Assembly (NCBI RefSeq): GCF_905404315.1
Contig: NC_066286.1
Coordinates: 10,981,501 to 11,045,500 of the forward strand
Source: Leptidea sinapis
Taxonomy: Eukaryota; Arthropoda; Insecta; Lepidoptera; Pieridae
Reading direction: 5' to 3'
Length of the DNA: 64,000 nt
The translations under genes and the position numbers were made by a program. Shown piece by piece: positions 1 to 11,173 of this stretch. Position 1 is the stretch's first letter. Every line of letters starts with the position of its first letter. The notes beneath the pieces were generated by a model that had not been told where the DNA came from, did not search any database, and was given only the letters and a program-made list of their open reading frames with translations.

Positions 1-240
1 TACAATCAGTAGAAGAAGTATGTAAGTTTAAGACAGACTATTTTGTAAAAAGGTTCCTTAAAAGATATATAAGAGGGTACTCAAAAGCGATATATGAAAA
101 TTACACAACTAAGGGGATGAAAGATGGGATGGATCACAGGGATGGATGATTGATTGTATGCAAGTCCGTCATTTTTGAACTTATATTTGGAAGAATTTGT
201 TGCAATGTTTTAAAGTGATAACGTTAAAGTAACGTAAAGG
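1..240. other. unassigned AT-rich sequence
   Basis: No convincing ORF, RNA fold or repeat was recognised. The segment ends where a tRNA-like repeat begins. Confidence 0.5.
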
Positions 241-480
241 TGAGTAAGAGCGGTCGCACGCAACGCGAGAGGTCGCGTGTTCGAGTCTCGCATCGTTCAT
301 AAAATTTTTTTTTTTTCAGTATTATTTGTGTTGTAATCCCAGAAGTGAGGGTTATCACTTTAAATCATAACAAATTGTTTTGATTTGCAAGAGCGACATC
401 TCAGTTCATATTTCCTAATACGCAAATATTGGGGTTGAGCAGGTTAACGCCTTATTAAGTCATTTCATTTGATACCCATA
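241..480 (+). repeat. tRNA-like repeat joined to a conserved AT-rich body
   Basis: The segment starts with the 3' half of a tRNA-like sequence: an anticodon-arm-like stretch, then a B-box-like TTCGAGTC and an end matching ATCGTTC. A poly(T) tract follows, then a body beginning GAAGTGAGGGTTATCACTTT. The same body recurs near 31,390, 39,720, 59,020 (later part) and 62,560, and the tRNA-like part recurs at 31,282-31,353 and 62,754-62,825. A tRNA-derived SINE or composite element is the best explanation; a working tRNA gene is unlikely because the 5' half is degraded. Confidence 0.6.
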
Positions 481-985
481 TTGTGGGTGATTTTTATAAA
501 AATATGTTATCCGCCATCATGTATTTATTAATAATACTGAATATATGATCAGAAATAATATCAGATCCACCTGTCAAAAGGAAGGAGGCGAATTGAAAAT
601 GACTTAGTTTACACCAAAATAATTTAAAACTTAGATAATAGAAAGGGATTATCTAGCAATGTTTGGTACTATGAAGTGTCTGCAAGAAAGGCTCAAGGCC
701 ACGATTGCAGTAACAGTGAGGTTTCGCGTCTAATACCAACACCAAGGGCGTAACGATCACGCACAACTAACACAATTTCAAACGTTTTGTTGAAACGCTG
801 TTAATATTGTGTAACACATTCGAATTACTAACATCTACCAGTGCCCTTCATCTTCATCCGCGTACGTTAAAACAACTCGATCGCTACTGTTATTATCTCC
901 AAAGATATGCCTTCAAATATATAGCTATACTAGATATGCATTCTTGAAAATCCAAAATTCGGAGGTATACCATTTTATTTAATGA
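481..985. other. unassigned sequence
   Basis: No coding or repeat signal was recognised on either strand. Confidence 0.4.
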
Positions 986-1250
986 CTATAAGGGACGACA
1001 CGAGCAGCAAGTTAAGCTGATGGTATTTGATACGATATGGGATTTTTGAAAAACCCAAAAATTCTGGGCGGCTCTACAATTGCGCTCGTCAGCTTGAGAC
1101 ATAAGATGCTAAGTCTCATTTGCCTAGTAATTTCACTAGCTACAGCGCCCTTCAGACCGAAATACAATAACGCTTTCACATTATACCGAAGGCATCGTTG
1201 CAGTGCTCATAATGCAGCCGGCATTCGGTCTAAAGGATACTCCCACTGGT
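986..1250 (+). repeat. R300 repeat, copy 1
   Basis: First of eight copies in the window of an approximately 300-bp interspersed element. Complete copies begin AAGGGACGAGACGAGCAGGA and end near CCTCCCACTGG. They contain an internal hairpin with arms AGTGCCGCTCAG and CTGAGCGGCACT. This copy lacks part of the left hairpin arm. Its apparent 71-codon ORF reappears in other copies only because they share DNA, so it is not treated as a gene. The class (SINE, MITE or other) is unresolved. Confidence 0.8.
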
Positions 1251-2198
1251 AAATGCCCTCAGTTACTACACACATCAATAATACCTACACAAAATCTTTA
1301 GTTTCATCGGCCACATCGTATTAAATGCATACGACGAATGTGAAAGTAACTTAACTTTTAGTCGTTTTTAAGGCGACACTAAATGCCAGCGACCTTGAAC
1401 GATATGAGTTCACGGCTGCCGGCCCGCCGTCTATGTAACAAAGCCAATATTTTCAAAATTCTTGCGTGGAAAACAGTTTATATGCTTACAATCCTCGTTA
1501 TTCACTACTAATCTGAATAAATGAACCTACACAAAAAAGTACAAGCTATAAGAATAAGTTTTCTCAGAGAAGTACCAAAAAATGTGTCACGCCATGCCAA
1601 AAAAACTTGTTTAACTTCAAAGAAAAGTGGTAGTTCAAAAAGGCTCGGCAGTGTTAACTATAACCAACAGCAAGCATTAGCAACCTACAAAGGAGACTTA
1701 AGGATATGTGTAACAGGATTAAGTAGTGTTCATAGCTCGAAATGCTATACTTTCACCACAAAACTTGTCTAAAAACACCATGTTTGCGTGTTTTCTGCTT
1801 ACTCTTCGCCTTAATGAAAGTCATAGAGGACAGTCCTTGCTAAAGTCTACATACCGAAATTTCGATTAACTTTCTACGGAGCGCGATAAAACCGATAAAG
1901 TCTTGAATGCAGAGTAACTGTCAATGGACCGTAAGACACTCGGTATAGACAGAGCTGGCACTGTATAAGGCAACGCATAGAAACCGATGCTCGTTAAGAT
2001 AATTAGTAAATGAGCACGACAGAAGCGCAGTAACGACGTACACGTGTGAACGGGTAGATCTAACAGTATGAGCGATGCGCGACATGTTCCAACACGCACT
2101 CATTATGACTTTATCGTTTATCTCTGCTTGTACCACATGAACTCGTCTATCCTGTACGCTGATAATAGAAATAGAAATATATTTATTTACCATAGGGA
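1251..2198. other. unassigned sequence
   Basis: Several overlapping ORFs of under 100 codons occur on both strands. None has a recognisable domain or splice context, so none is annotated as a gene. Confidence 0.4.
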
Positions 2199-2206
2199 GT
2201 GACAAT

Positions 2207-2262
2207 AATTTATTTATTCATTTATTTATTTATTTATTCATTTATACATTATATATTTATTT
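2207..2262. repeat. imperfect (TTTA)n microsatellite
   Basis: A run of TTTA/TTCA tetranucleotides followed by TATA-rich sequence. Confidence 0.85.
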
Positions 2263-2307
2263 ATATATTAATGTAACGTAAAGGCATAAAATGCATTTAT
2301 TTTTTAA

Positions 2308-2450
2308 ATTTGCTCAGTAATTTCACTAGATACAGCGCCCTTCAGACCGAAACACAGTAATGCTTACACATTACTGCTTCACGGCAGAAATAGGCGTCGT
2401 TGTGGTACCCATAATCTAGCCGGCATCCTGTGCAAAGAAGCCTCTCACTG
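2308..2450 (+). repeat. R300 repeat, 5'-truncated copy 2
   Basis: Only the right half of the element is present, from the CAGTAATTTCACTAG block through CTTCACGGCAGAAATAGGCG to the TGTGCAAAG end. It directly follows AT-rich sequence, as expected of a truncated or internally broken copy. Confidence 0.75.
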
Positions 2451-2489
2451 ACTCGTTTAGAATTCTTTTGATGTAATTTCTAATATGCT

Positions 2490-2640
2490 AGACACTACTA
2501 ACTACCGCTTCGGAAGCGAATGGCGCTCTGAGAAAGAATAAGCGGCGCAAGAAACTCTCCCAGCATTTTTTTTTGCGCTCTTTTTAATCAAATATAGAAT
2601 ATTGTACTGTCATTGCTATTGATATAAAATAATCACAATG
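2490..2640 (+). repeat. CTTCGGAA repeat family, copy 1
   Basis: Shares the blocks ATGGCGCTCTGAG, AAGAAACTCTCCCAGCATT and TTGTACTGTCATTG with 31,080-31,195. A weaker copy lies at 37,085-37,215. Three copies with a common right part point to an interspersed element whose full extent was not resolved. Confidence 0.7.
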
Positions 2641-3164
2641 TAATCGCAGTGTGTCGGATCACTTAGATATTCAGCTGTGGAGTATTAGGATTTACGATAG
2701 AGCCATTTTTCAATACAACATTTAAATTTATTATTGATAGATAATGCCTGAACAGTGGCTGGGACTTTATTATAAAAGTGTTATACCGTTAAAGCTATTA
2801 TGTATCTTATGAAGCCTACTACTACTATTAAGAGCAAAACGTGATTATTTTTGTGAACGTATATTAAATAATAATTCATAAATATACTGACAATGCACAG
2901 TCATAATATAATCACAAATAACACAAACACACACAAATACACAATAATATAATTTCCTATAACAATATGTTTAAAATAGCAGAGTTGGACATATTTTGGA
3001 ACTCTGCATCGATTTTCAAGTGCAAAATTAAAAATCATTTAATTAAATAATATCATTCGTTTTTTTTCATATTTAATAATAGTTGCTGTATTTTAAATTT
3101 AGTTTATATAAAATTTAGTTTTTTTTTTTTTTTGTTTAGAGTGATAAGTTTTTTATATTTTTGT
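2641..3164. other. unassigned AT-rich sequence
   Basis: Nothing recognised beyond short A/T homopolymers. Confidence 0.4.
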
Positions 3165-3396
3165 TTAGGTAACCAATTTATTAAGTAATTTAGATAAGTA
3201 GTAAGTAAACGAAGAAATTGTCATATTATGTTAATAATGTTTTTAAGTACTTGTAATTTAATTAAGTAATTAATTGCATGTCGAGTTAGCCCGTAAATGG
3301 GGTATACGATGATAAATAATATAAGTAATTAATGTGTAAATATACTATAAGGTAATACATTGTATACAACGTGGGCTTCCTATTAAATAAATAAAT
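3165..3396 (+). repeat. retroposon 3' tail ending in (AAAT)n, copy 1
   Basis: About 230 bp closely matching 11,926-12,145. Shared blocks are AGTAAGTAAAC, AGTACTTGTAATTTAAT, CATGTCGAGTTA and CAACGTGGGCTTCCTA, followed by (AAAT)n. The simple-repeat tail at the same end of both copies is typical of LINE or SINE 3' ends. Confidence 0.65.
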
Positions 3397-3502
3397 AATA
3401 TTTATTTCTTTATTTTTTTTTTAATAGACTGTCTATTACCAAGCCGATATATAGCACGAACAGCTCTCTTGCAACAACACTTCGCATACGTCATGAAGCT
3501 AT

Positions 3503-3638
<136 letters not shown>

Positions 3639-4089
3639 CACAGTACGTGGGTAAATATTTTATTTTAGATGCAATATTTCTTTTCCTTTTTGTGAGGTGA
3701 AGGAGTCAATCAATCTCAATTTTATGTCCCTAAGCGAGTACTTACGTCAATCAATTGTGTACATATGAGAGAGAAATGTATAAATAAACAGTTAATATGG
3801 AATATGTTTATATTATATTATGTGATTTTGTTACATCATATTGATGTGATATAGCGGTAAATTCAATAAGAAAAAATATTTTTATTTTTTGACATTCATA
3901 AGTGTCATTTCCGTGACCTACGTGAATATAGTGATTTTGAATTTGAACGTACATATAAATTAGACAACACATTGGTACGAGGCGGGCGAGGATCGGACTA
4001 GGCACCGTAGTGAGAGTGAAATGGTGTAACAATGAGTGTGTTTACAGGTCACTCACTATGTCTCCCTTGCCAAGTCATGTCTCCATATG

Positions 4090-4720
4090 TCTCCATTGCC
4101 ACAGCCTGTATCGGCATACTAGGCGTCGATATATCAAGCGAGGTTCGGTTCCGTAATCACTTGGAAGAGAAGGCCAAACTGGCCTCTAAAAAGCTTGGTG
4201 TACCCAGTAAGGCGACACAGTACTTCACTATAAGCCACCGCCTGCAACTATATAAGGCGCAAACGGAGTATCTACTGTTCTCACCTCTGGGCGGCTCGAA
4301 TCATCGACGATCAAGTCATCTCCGATTGGCTTGATTCTTTGGCGTTGCGTAGAGATATGGGTTCACTCTGCATCTTCTACCGTTCATTTATCACGGGCTC
4401 AGATGGCTGTTCGGGATGATTACAGCGGCCGAATTCCACCACCGGACATTACGTCTAAATGCAAAATTCCGCCCGCATCACGTTGATTTCTGACATTCTA
4501 CAACCACGCGTTTTGTTCGAAATTTCTTGCCTCGCACAGCCATTTTGAGGAATCAACTACCGGCGGCGGTCTTCCCTAACAGATACGACTTAGGGACCTT
4601 CAAGAAAAAAGCATACTCCCACCTTAAAGGCCGGCAACGCATCTCTTGTCACCTGATGTTGCAGATGTCTATGGGCCGCTGCCTCACCTGTGAGTTTCTT
4701 TCCCGTTTGCCTCCTCTTAT
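4090..4720 (+). mobile_element. LINE relic: post-reverse-transcriptase region, copy 1
   Basis: Conceptual translation over shifted frames gives the region just after the RT core of a non-LTR element. It starts with ILGVDISSEVRFRNHLEEKA, then LALRRDMGSLCIFYR, then LPRTAILRNQLPAAVF and FKKKAYSHLKGRQRI. The reading frame changes several times, so it cannot code for one protein. It lacks the RT catalytic core, as expected for 5' truncation. The same family occurs at 12,813-13,205 (minus), 33,745-33,860 (minus, short) and 63,190-64,000 (plus). Confidence 0.85.
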
Positions 4721-6779
4721 ATACATTTATAAAAAATACATATTTTATTTTAATTTAAGCAGAAGCGATTATTCAAATGACTCGGATTCTGAGATCTAAT
4801 GAAAGATTTAGCGAAACACTCGCTTGGAAGATTACATTTTCCATTGAAGATTATTCTTCATTATAATGAAGTTTTCTCTAGAAATAAACCTTTGCCTTTC
4901 AAAACCCATTTAGAAGAGAAATTAAAGTTCGTAGAAAGTAAATAATACGGGCGTTATAACTTTTACGCTCAAGAAGTTGTTGTCGTAATAAAAGGGCTTC
5001 AAGTGGGAATCATGCCACTAAATACATAAGCCTTGCCATAAATATTTTTACAAAAAAGGATATTTTATCCTTTTTTTCAATTGGGTACAAAAAACGTTTA
5101 AATATTAATAAAAGCGTTATGAATAATCGAAAAGCGTTAAGAAGTATGTGAAGCTCGATCAAAAACTCTTTTGAAAGTTAATGCCAGTGATCAGTTGAAA
5201 CACACAATTTATTCATTGGAAAATATTTAATTGCCAATATTATGGACTGCAGATTCGCGCTATTTTTACGTAGGTCATACAGATTCATTAAGAGCAAATA
5301 TAATAGAAAAACTTACTTGGCCATTTTAGAAATAACAACTTGAGGTTTTTGTCAATTCTCATATGATTATTTTCATAATATTCGATCATTATTTTAATAG
5401 CATTCATACACCCGTGATCATAAATCACAGACCGTATTGAAAAATTGCTTCGGACGTAACGCTAACTCCATTCAAACCCAAATAAATCCGCATCATACAT
5501 CATTGTAAGCACTATGGGCACAGAGTCCAGATTTACGTACGCCTTAGAGTATTTAACCAAAAGGACACGTCGTGTGCATGCACCTAAATTTATACCATCT
5601 ATAAAGATATTATAAATCTCACCGGTAGCATTGAATAAAAAAAGAAATATCAGTGTCATTTTATATTTATACGCTTCTTATTAGCTTCACCTGTATGTAT
5701 GTTCCAGCAAGGCAAGATTTCGGTTCAAACTTCGTAGATTTATGGAGGACCGATGACAATACATTAATTTGATAAACTTATTCCATTTTTCTATTTGCAA
5801 AACAAGATTTTTGTTAATTTATATAATTTTCATCTATCGTCTATAAGGCAGGAATTGATGTTAATTTTAAATTTCAAAATAAATTTTCTATTTTTAGTTC
5901 AGTATTCTAAAAAAAATGTGTTTTTTAGTTCCCTCTAACTACTATTAAGTAGTGGTCGTAAAAGACCGCTATCGTATATCTATACGAAATGCAAGTTTCG
6001 AATTTGCATAATTTAATTTCTTTAGATATTTTGAAGGTCAGTTTCGCGATGCTATGACAAGACGCTGTGTACATTTTGTTTACCATAAAGATTCAATTCA
6101 ATGCGGTACACCGTCTTTAAGCGACAATAAGGTCATAGCATAACAGCCGCGCGTAGATCTATATTCGGCGTTAAATTAAAATTATAAATAATAATACCAT
6201 CTCCACTTGGTTAAATACTCAACAACGTTTACCCATATGGGAAAGCATAGTCCATATGGGCTATATCTGTTAGATTTGTAACTCTACACTGTCGGAAAGA
6301 ATGGCTTCGATAAAGTCCAGCGAGCGTCCCGCTTCTCGGAACGACGTAAATATGCCGCGTGTACTGGAAATAGTTTAATGGCTTTTGTTTTGTCACAGGA
6401 TTCCTTTAACGCGCCGATAAAACATTCCTCTTAAGAGATGCGCTCACTTTTTGTAACGACCAATCTTTTTAAAAAATCTATATTCGAAGCCGCCGCGATG
6501 TTTCCAGACTGTGTTATTTTTATCATTTCTCTTACCCTATTCTACATCATGTTAAATTTGTTGAAATTAACCAACCGTTGAAAGATCTACGATGACATTA
6601 TTTATTAGTTAATTTTCAAACAATAATTATTAAACGTGAGATGCTTGTTGATTTTAAAATGCATTTTAACAAAGTACACTATAGAACTATAGTTTAAAGC
6701 TGGTCGTATTTATGTGGTGATAAAATTAAAAGCTCTGGGTACTAAGTATATCATCATTCTAAACTACTATGATGCATTT
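4721..6779. other. unassigned sequence with possible mariner-like remnants
   Basis: No gene was recognised. The stretch GCCTTGCCATAAATATTTTT at about 5,031 resembles the terminus of the mariner relic at 22,206 (TCTTGCCATAAATACTGAAA). A degraded DNA transposon is therefore possible around 4.9-5.3 kb. The remainder is AT-rich with only short ORFs. Confidence 0.35.
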
Positions 6780-6784
6780 AAATA

Positions 6785-7060
6785 AAACACTTTTAAAGGA
6801 TTAAAACGCGTGTAATTGTAACGGTTTTACATTAGATGTTTGCGTAAAAAGTTACATTTTTATTTTAGTTAACCCGACGTTTCAAGACCTTTCCAGGTCT
6901 CGTTTTCAGGGGGACTGTAGATGAAGTGAGTCAAAGATAGTATTAGTCATAGTTGTCATTATGAAGTTTAGCGCCATTTATTTCCTCGGAGGTGGTATTT
7001 GCTGTACACAGATGGTTTTTGGCGAAATTTACTGACAGTGCCCTCTGCTGTGTGTAACAC
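6785..7060 (+). repeat. Family B repeat (GACGTTTCAAGACC stem-loop), copy 1
   Basis: The copy runs from AAGGATTAAAACGCGTGTAA through TTAACCCGACGTTTCAAGAC to TAGCGCCATTTATTTCCTCG. The 6-bp arms AGACCT (6,885-6,890) and AGGTCT (6,895-6,900) form a short hairpin. Other copies lie at 27,700-27,950 (minus) and 35,512-35,700. On the minus strand the hairpin is framed by CTGAAAA and GAAAC, which invites comparison with the hammerhead motifs of Penelope-like elements; this link is inference. Confidence 0.65.
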
Positions 7061-7782
7061 TCGCGTTAATCAAAGAAAATACTACTATGATGCAATCAAA
7101 ATAATAACAGAAGAAGAGGATTAACGTGTACACATACTCATCTATTTGTATTTGCGCGGGCCATGGTTATGGTTACGGTTTGTAAAGTTGCTTTGATCCA
7201 GTTCAGATCAATGTGATCTATTGTGATAGCCACTATTAACTATAGCCCACTGCTAACATGATTCTTTTCATGAATCTTATTATGTCTTTTGCAGTGAGGT
7301 GACGTATCTCAAATGGTTGAAAAATTGGACTTCCCAAAGAGATGCTACGTTTACGCATTAAAGGACCACATTCAAAGAGCATCTGTATCGGGGTTTCATC
7401 TGTACTATTACAGAATCTACACGCTCTGCAATCTCTGAGACCTAAGATTGAGAGGTGTTTGTTTAATCTGCAGTGCCCCGTTAATGTCCTGGTTAATATG
7501 CGTAAGTTTTCTCTACTTAGCCCTATTGCCTCATTCGCAGCCTTTTTGTTGAAGGCTTGCGCGGGCTATAGTCTGTAGTAACACCAGAGGCATCACAAGA
7601 TCGTTGCCGACCTTTGGAAGCGTCGAATTAAGGTACATAATAATATAAGAATTAGAAAACCGAAAACACATTGGTTCATGCAGGCGAGGATCGATCCGAG
7701 GGGTCCGTGGTGAAAAACATAATGATTTCTCGTTTCTTGTCCATAATGTTAGACCAATAAAATAATTTTGACTAGATTTGAT
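7061..7782. other. unassigned sequence
   Basis: Short ORFs only. No domain or repeat was recognised. Confidence 0.35.
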
Positions 7783-7955
7783 ACAAGAAAATTTATTGAA
7801 GTAGGCGTTACTTTGCGAAAATCCATAATTATACAAATGATTTAAGTTTTCATTAGTGTTCATTCCGCCAATATTTGTTTTTAAACAATTCGACACGTGT
7901 TTCGCCTCTATACGAGGCATCCTCAGGACGTGTTGACGATGTCGACTAATGGAAT
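7783..7955 (+). repeat. Family A repeat (CGACACGTGTTTCGCC stem-loop), copy 1
   Basis: Begins TTTATTGAAGTAGGCGTTAC and ends CATCCTCAGGACGTGTTGAC. Related copies lie at 13,665-13,830 and 35,815-35,960. On the minus strand, CTGAGGA (7,926-7,920) is followed by a GCCTC/GAGGC helix (7,918-7,914 with 7,908-7,904) and GAAAC (7,903-7,899), an arrangement like a hammerhead core. A 155-codon minus-strand ORF crossing this repeat is rejected as a gene. Confidence 0.65.
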
Positions 7956-8077
7956 GTATGGCAGCCCTCGGCTTATCTTGTTCCTCAAAAAATAACATGG
8001 AGTTTGTTGGTTAACCTATGTACAATTATAACGCAACACGCACACATACACATCCAAACATATAAACACAATAACCG

Positions 8078-8746
8078 GTGATAACACAATATAATCTAAT
8101 ATTTGATTGCTCCCATAATAAGAAAATTAACTGCACATGTAATCCTATCGAAAAAGTTAATTGTGTAAATTACCTAGGAGTAAAAATAGATACCTCTTTT
8201 TCTTGGGATTCCCACATAGAATACGTATGTAAAAAATTAAGAGTATTAATGGAAAAGTTTTATCATTTAAGTATTAAAGTCCCCTTACCAATACTAAAAT
8301 GTTTATATTTTGCACTAGTGGATTCTATAATAAGTTACGCTCTTGATTGCTATGGATTAACATTTAAAACATATATAGATAAAATAGAATCATTGCAAAC
8401 AAGATTTTTAAAACTACTCGTAAATAAAAAGACAAAGAATAAATGTAAAGGAGATTACTCTAAACTATATAAAATATGTAAAATTTTACCGGCTAGCCTG
8501 AAACATAAATATCTTCTACTTGTAAACAATTATAGTAAACAGGATCGTTTCACTAATTTGGTGCAAAATAAGACTGGCACAAGGTCATTGTCCAAAGGTA
8601 AATTTGAAATACCCATGGTACAAAATTACTATGGAGATAGAACATTAAAAAAGCGAGTTCCATACTTACTCAACAGTTTACCCGAGGACATAAGACGTGA
8701 GCCTACACTTGTTAAATTTAAAAGTTTACTAAAAAATATTTGTTAA
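8078..8746 (+). mobile_element. LINE C-terminal ORF, 222 codons, uninterrupted
   Basis: The translation contains VNYLGVKIDTSFSWDSHI followed by a Lys-rich region and ends LPEDIRREPTLVKFKSLL. This is typical of the segment after the reverse-transcriptase core in jockey/CR1-type non-LTR retrotransposons. The frame is open for 222 codons, unlike other LINE pieces here, so the insertion is probably younger. The RT catalytic core is missing and the first codon is GTG, so the element is 5'-truncated and does not encode a working polymerase. The exact clade is not resolved. Confidence 0.8.
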
Positions 8747-8919
8747 ATACGTTATAACCATTTATGTAAATTAATTGTATCAATAACTTACTTAATAATT
8801 TATAAGCTATGTTTACGTAAAGCGAATTACCTGCAGTCAAACTGCGTAAGCAGTTTTGCGGGGCATGGTAAAAAATAAATTGTAACTTTCATGATTAAAT
8901 ATATTACATACATACATAC
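8747..8919. other. LINE 3' flank and (CATA)n tract
   Basis: AT-rich sequence after the LINE ORF stop, ending in a short CATACATACATACATA run at about 8,907-8,921 that abuts the next Helitron-like element. Confidence 0.5.
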
Positions 8920-8920
8920 A

Positions 8921-9206
8921 TATAAAATTCTCGTGTCGCGGTGTTTGTAGTTAAACTCCTCCGAAACGGCTTGACCGATTCTCATGAAATTTTGAGTGCA
9001 TATTGGGTAGATCTGAGAATCGGACAACATCTATTTTTCATCCCCCTAAATGTTAAGGGTAACGTAATTTTTTTGACATTTTTTTTTAAATTTGTTTGAT
9101 TATGTATAATACATACAACTTCAAAATTTCACCCATCTACGATCAACAGTTACTTTTGTATCGCGATTTTAATATCGGCAATACAACGTTTGCTGGGTCA
9201 GCTGGT
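8921..9206 (+). mobile_element. Helitron-like element, family HelA, copy 1
   Basis: Starts TATAAAATTCTCGTGTCG, carries CTCCTCCGAAACGGCTTGAC and GATTCTCATGAAATTTTGAG, and ends TTGCTGGGTCAGCTGGT. Near-identical copies are at 16,834-17,163 (plus) and 40,761-41,054 (minus). Those copies begin TC after an A and end CTAGT, the termini expected of Helitrons. It has no coding capacity and is presumably non-autonomous. Confidence 0.75.
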
Positions 9207-10264
9207 AAATAAATAACATTTGTGTTGTGTTATGTCAGTCTGTTTAGTTAAACACTCATACAATGAACAGTGAACAATTTTTAGAGATTTAATGAATATT
9301 CCCACCAAACGAGCGGACTGCTACACAAGTTGTGTTATCTGCGAGCCACAGGAGTTCACAACATCCGCTAGACAACGCCTCCGGCTGGATTAGCTCGCCA
9401 TGAATCAGCAGTTCTCGTTATTACCATAATTCTGGAGATGTGAACCCTATCATCGTCCGCCTGGAGATTTTCAGCTCTCCCGGGTTTTTATTAATGTGAA
9501 AACTTCTTTAACCGCGTTGGGCACTTTTTTTTTAAATAAATAAATCCTTTATTTTGCTAGAAAACATGTAACAATGGGTGTAAATAGTTTTAATGTATCA
9601 ATGTTATCGGCAATTTCTGGCATGCAAAATTATTATTAACAAAATTCTAGTTATTATTATAATTAACATTAACAAACTCTATATTTTATGCACGTAGGTC
9701 AATTTAAATTTGGTAGGGGAATGACTTTTGGGTTCGCGTCACCGACATGCTCATGAGTGGCGCACGCGGTATTTAAATAATTAAAAAAACGAACACATTT
9801 TTTGGATAGGTGAAATCTCGTGAGTTCGTGTGACTGTAATGCTTACAGCAGTATATCTGTAGCTATACAGCTGACGTATTGTGGAACATTAGTGATGTGT
9901 TAAAATCTTAAATACCTAAAGTGAAATTGAATAGATTTCATGAAAAGTACAATGTGAATATACTTTGCATTGTTGAAATAGTGTTTTTGTTTGACAATGA
10001 AAATAAGTTTTAAAATAAATTCAAATTAATAATTTGATACTGCCATTTTTTAATGTAGGTTGCTCGATAAGATGTCTCTGATTAGATAATGGTAGGTGTC
10101 GGTGATGCGTTTAAATATACGACAACTACAACTGAAGTTAAGCTCGTCAGTAATAGTTTTGTATTCTCTTTTGTCTAATGTCACGAGGGGCCGCTGGGAA
10201 CCAGGGATTTATGATGTTTTCAATACAGCAGTATCAAAACTGTGTTCTGACTTAGCTTATATTA
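9207..10264. other. unassigned sequence
   Basis: AT-rich with an (AAAT)-like tract near 9,530-9,545. No gene was recognised. Confidence 0.35.
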
Positions 10265-10265
10265 A

Positions 10266-10498
10266 GGTTGAAAAAAATGCCGACGTAAATTCAGCAAAAT
10301 TGAAAAAAACAACACCGAAATTTGTTGCTTTTTTGTTGCAAAAAAATTATTTTTTTCAATTATCATTTACCAAATAGTATGCGTTTCCCTCCATTAGGGG
10401 GGAGGGCAAAAAAATTAATTTTTTAGCAACTAATTAGCAACAAATTTCGGTGTTTTTTTTTCAATTTCGCTAATTTTACGTCGCCATTTTTTCAGACC
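10266..10498. repeat. fold-back element with ~65-90-bp inverted arms
   Basis: The left arm (about 10,266-10,360) is the reverse complement of the right arm (about 10,408-10,498), with few mismatches. The left arm has AACACCGAAATTTGTTGC and the right has GCAACAAATTTCGGTGTT. The short centre contains CCCTCCATTAGGGGGGAGGG. A 93-codon ORF from 10,096 runs through the left arm and is explained by it. The element is probably a fold-back transposon or MITE. Confidence 0.8.
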
Positions 10499-10906
10499 TC
10501 TTATTTTAGCAAGGAATATAGAGGTTAATAGTGTGTTGCTGTTTTTTTTTTTTTTCAATATATATACTTGCTGATCTTTTTCTGATTGGATAAATTTGTG
10601 GCGTTATTTTATCTTTTGTTAATTATTAAGTTATTTCTGTTTCAAAAAGCACATTGATAATAGTTTTTACTTTATTCATGATTAAAAATATTAATTTTGA
10701 GTTATGTTGTTTATTTGAGTGGCAATATTTTTTTATTTCATTTAAAGCAGTGCTTAAGTCTATCTTAATTCTAAAAATAATAAATTTAATATCTTAAAAA
10801 ATGAAAACTGGAGCATTATATTTGTATAAGACCCTAAACAGCACACCAAATCTTTGGACGAAACTTCGAGAGAACGGCCGAAAGTCAAAACAGCAAGGCC
10901 AGACTG

Positions 10907-11173
10907 TAAAAATGTGATTGTTCTTCTGGTAATGATCCCACATACTTAAAGCTTAGCTTTAATAGTATCAGAAACTTTCTAAACAGCTCATCAAGTCGAG
11001 CGATAAAAGCACTCATCAGTGATGGCAGCAACAATATAGCACGAGTCAACGACCCCCGCCCGCGCCCGCGACCTCGCCGCTCGCTAGCGTCCGGCCACGA
11101 GCCGCCACCTATGAGCGGTCCAACATACCCACGCCACGCCGTGAAACGACACAGCCAACAGATTGTCAAATAG
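10907..11173 (+). CDS. possible terminal coding exon, product unknown
   Basis: One plus frame is open from just after a TAA near 10,906 to TAG at 11,173. It includes a GC-rich stretch translating as NDPRPRPRPRRSLASGHEPP and ends RHAVKRHSQQIVK. Local GC content is far above its surroundings and the Arg/Pro-rich tail looks protein-like. There is no ATG start and no strong acceptor; AACAG near 10,985 is one option. The complementary strand is also open for 94 codons, so chance openness of GC-rich DNA cannot be excluded. It could be a last exon or a pseudogene fragment. Confidence 0.25.

Noticed and set aside
7531..7998. 155-codon minus-strand ORF
   Set aside because: It runs through a Family A repeat, has no recognised domain, and the same DNA in other copies is not open.
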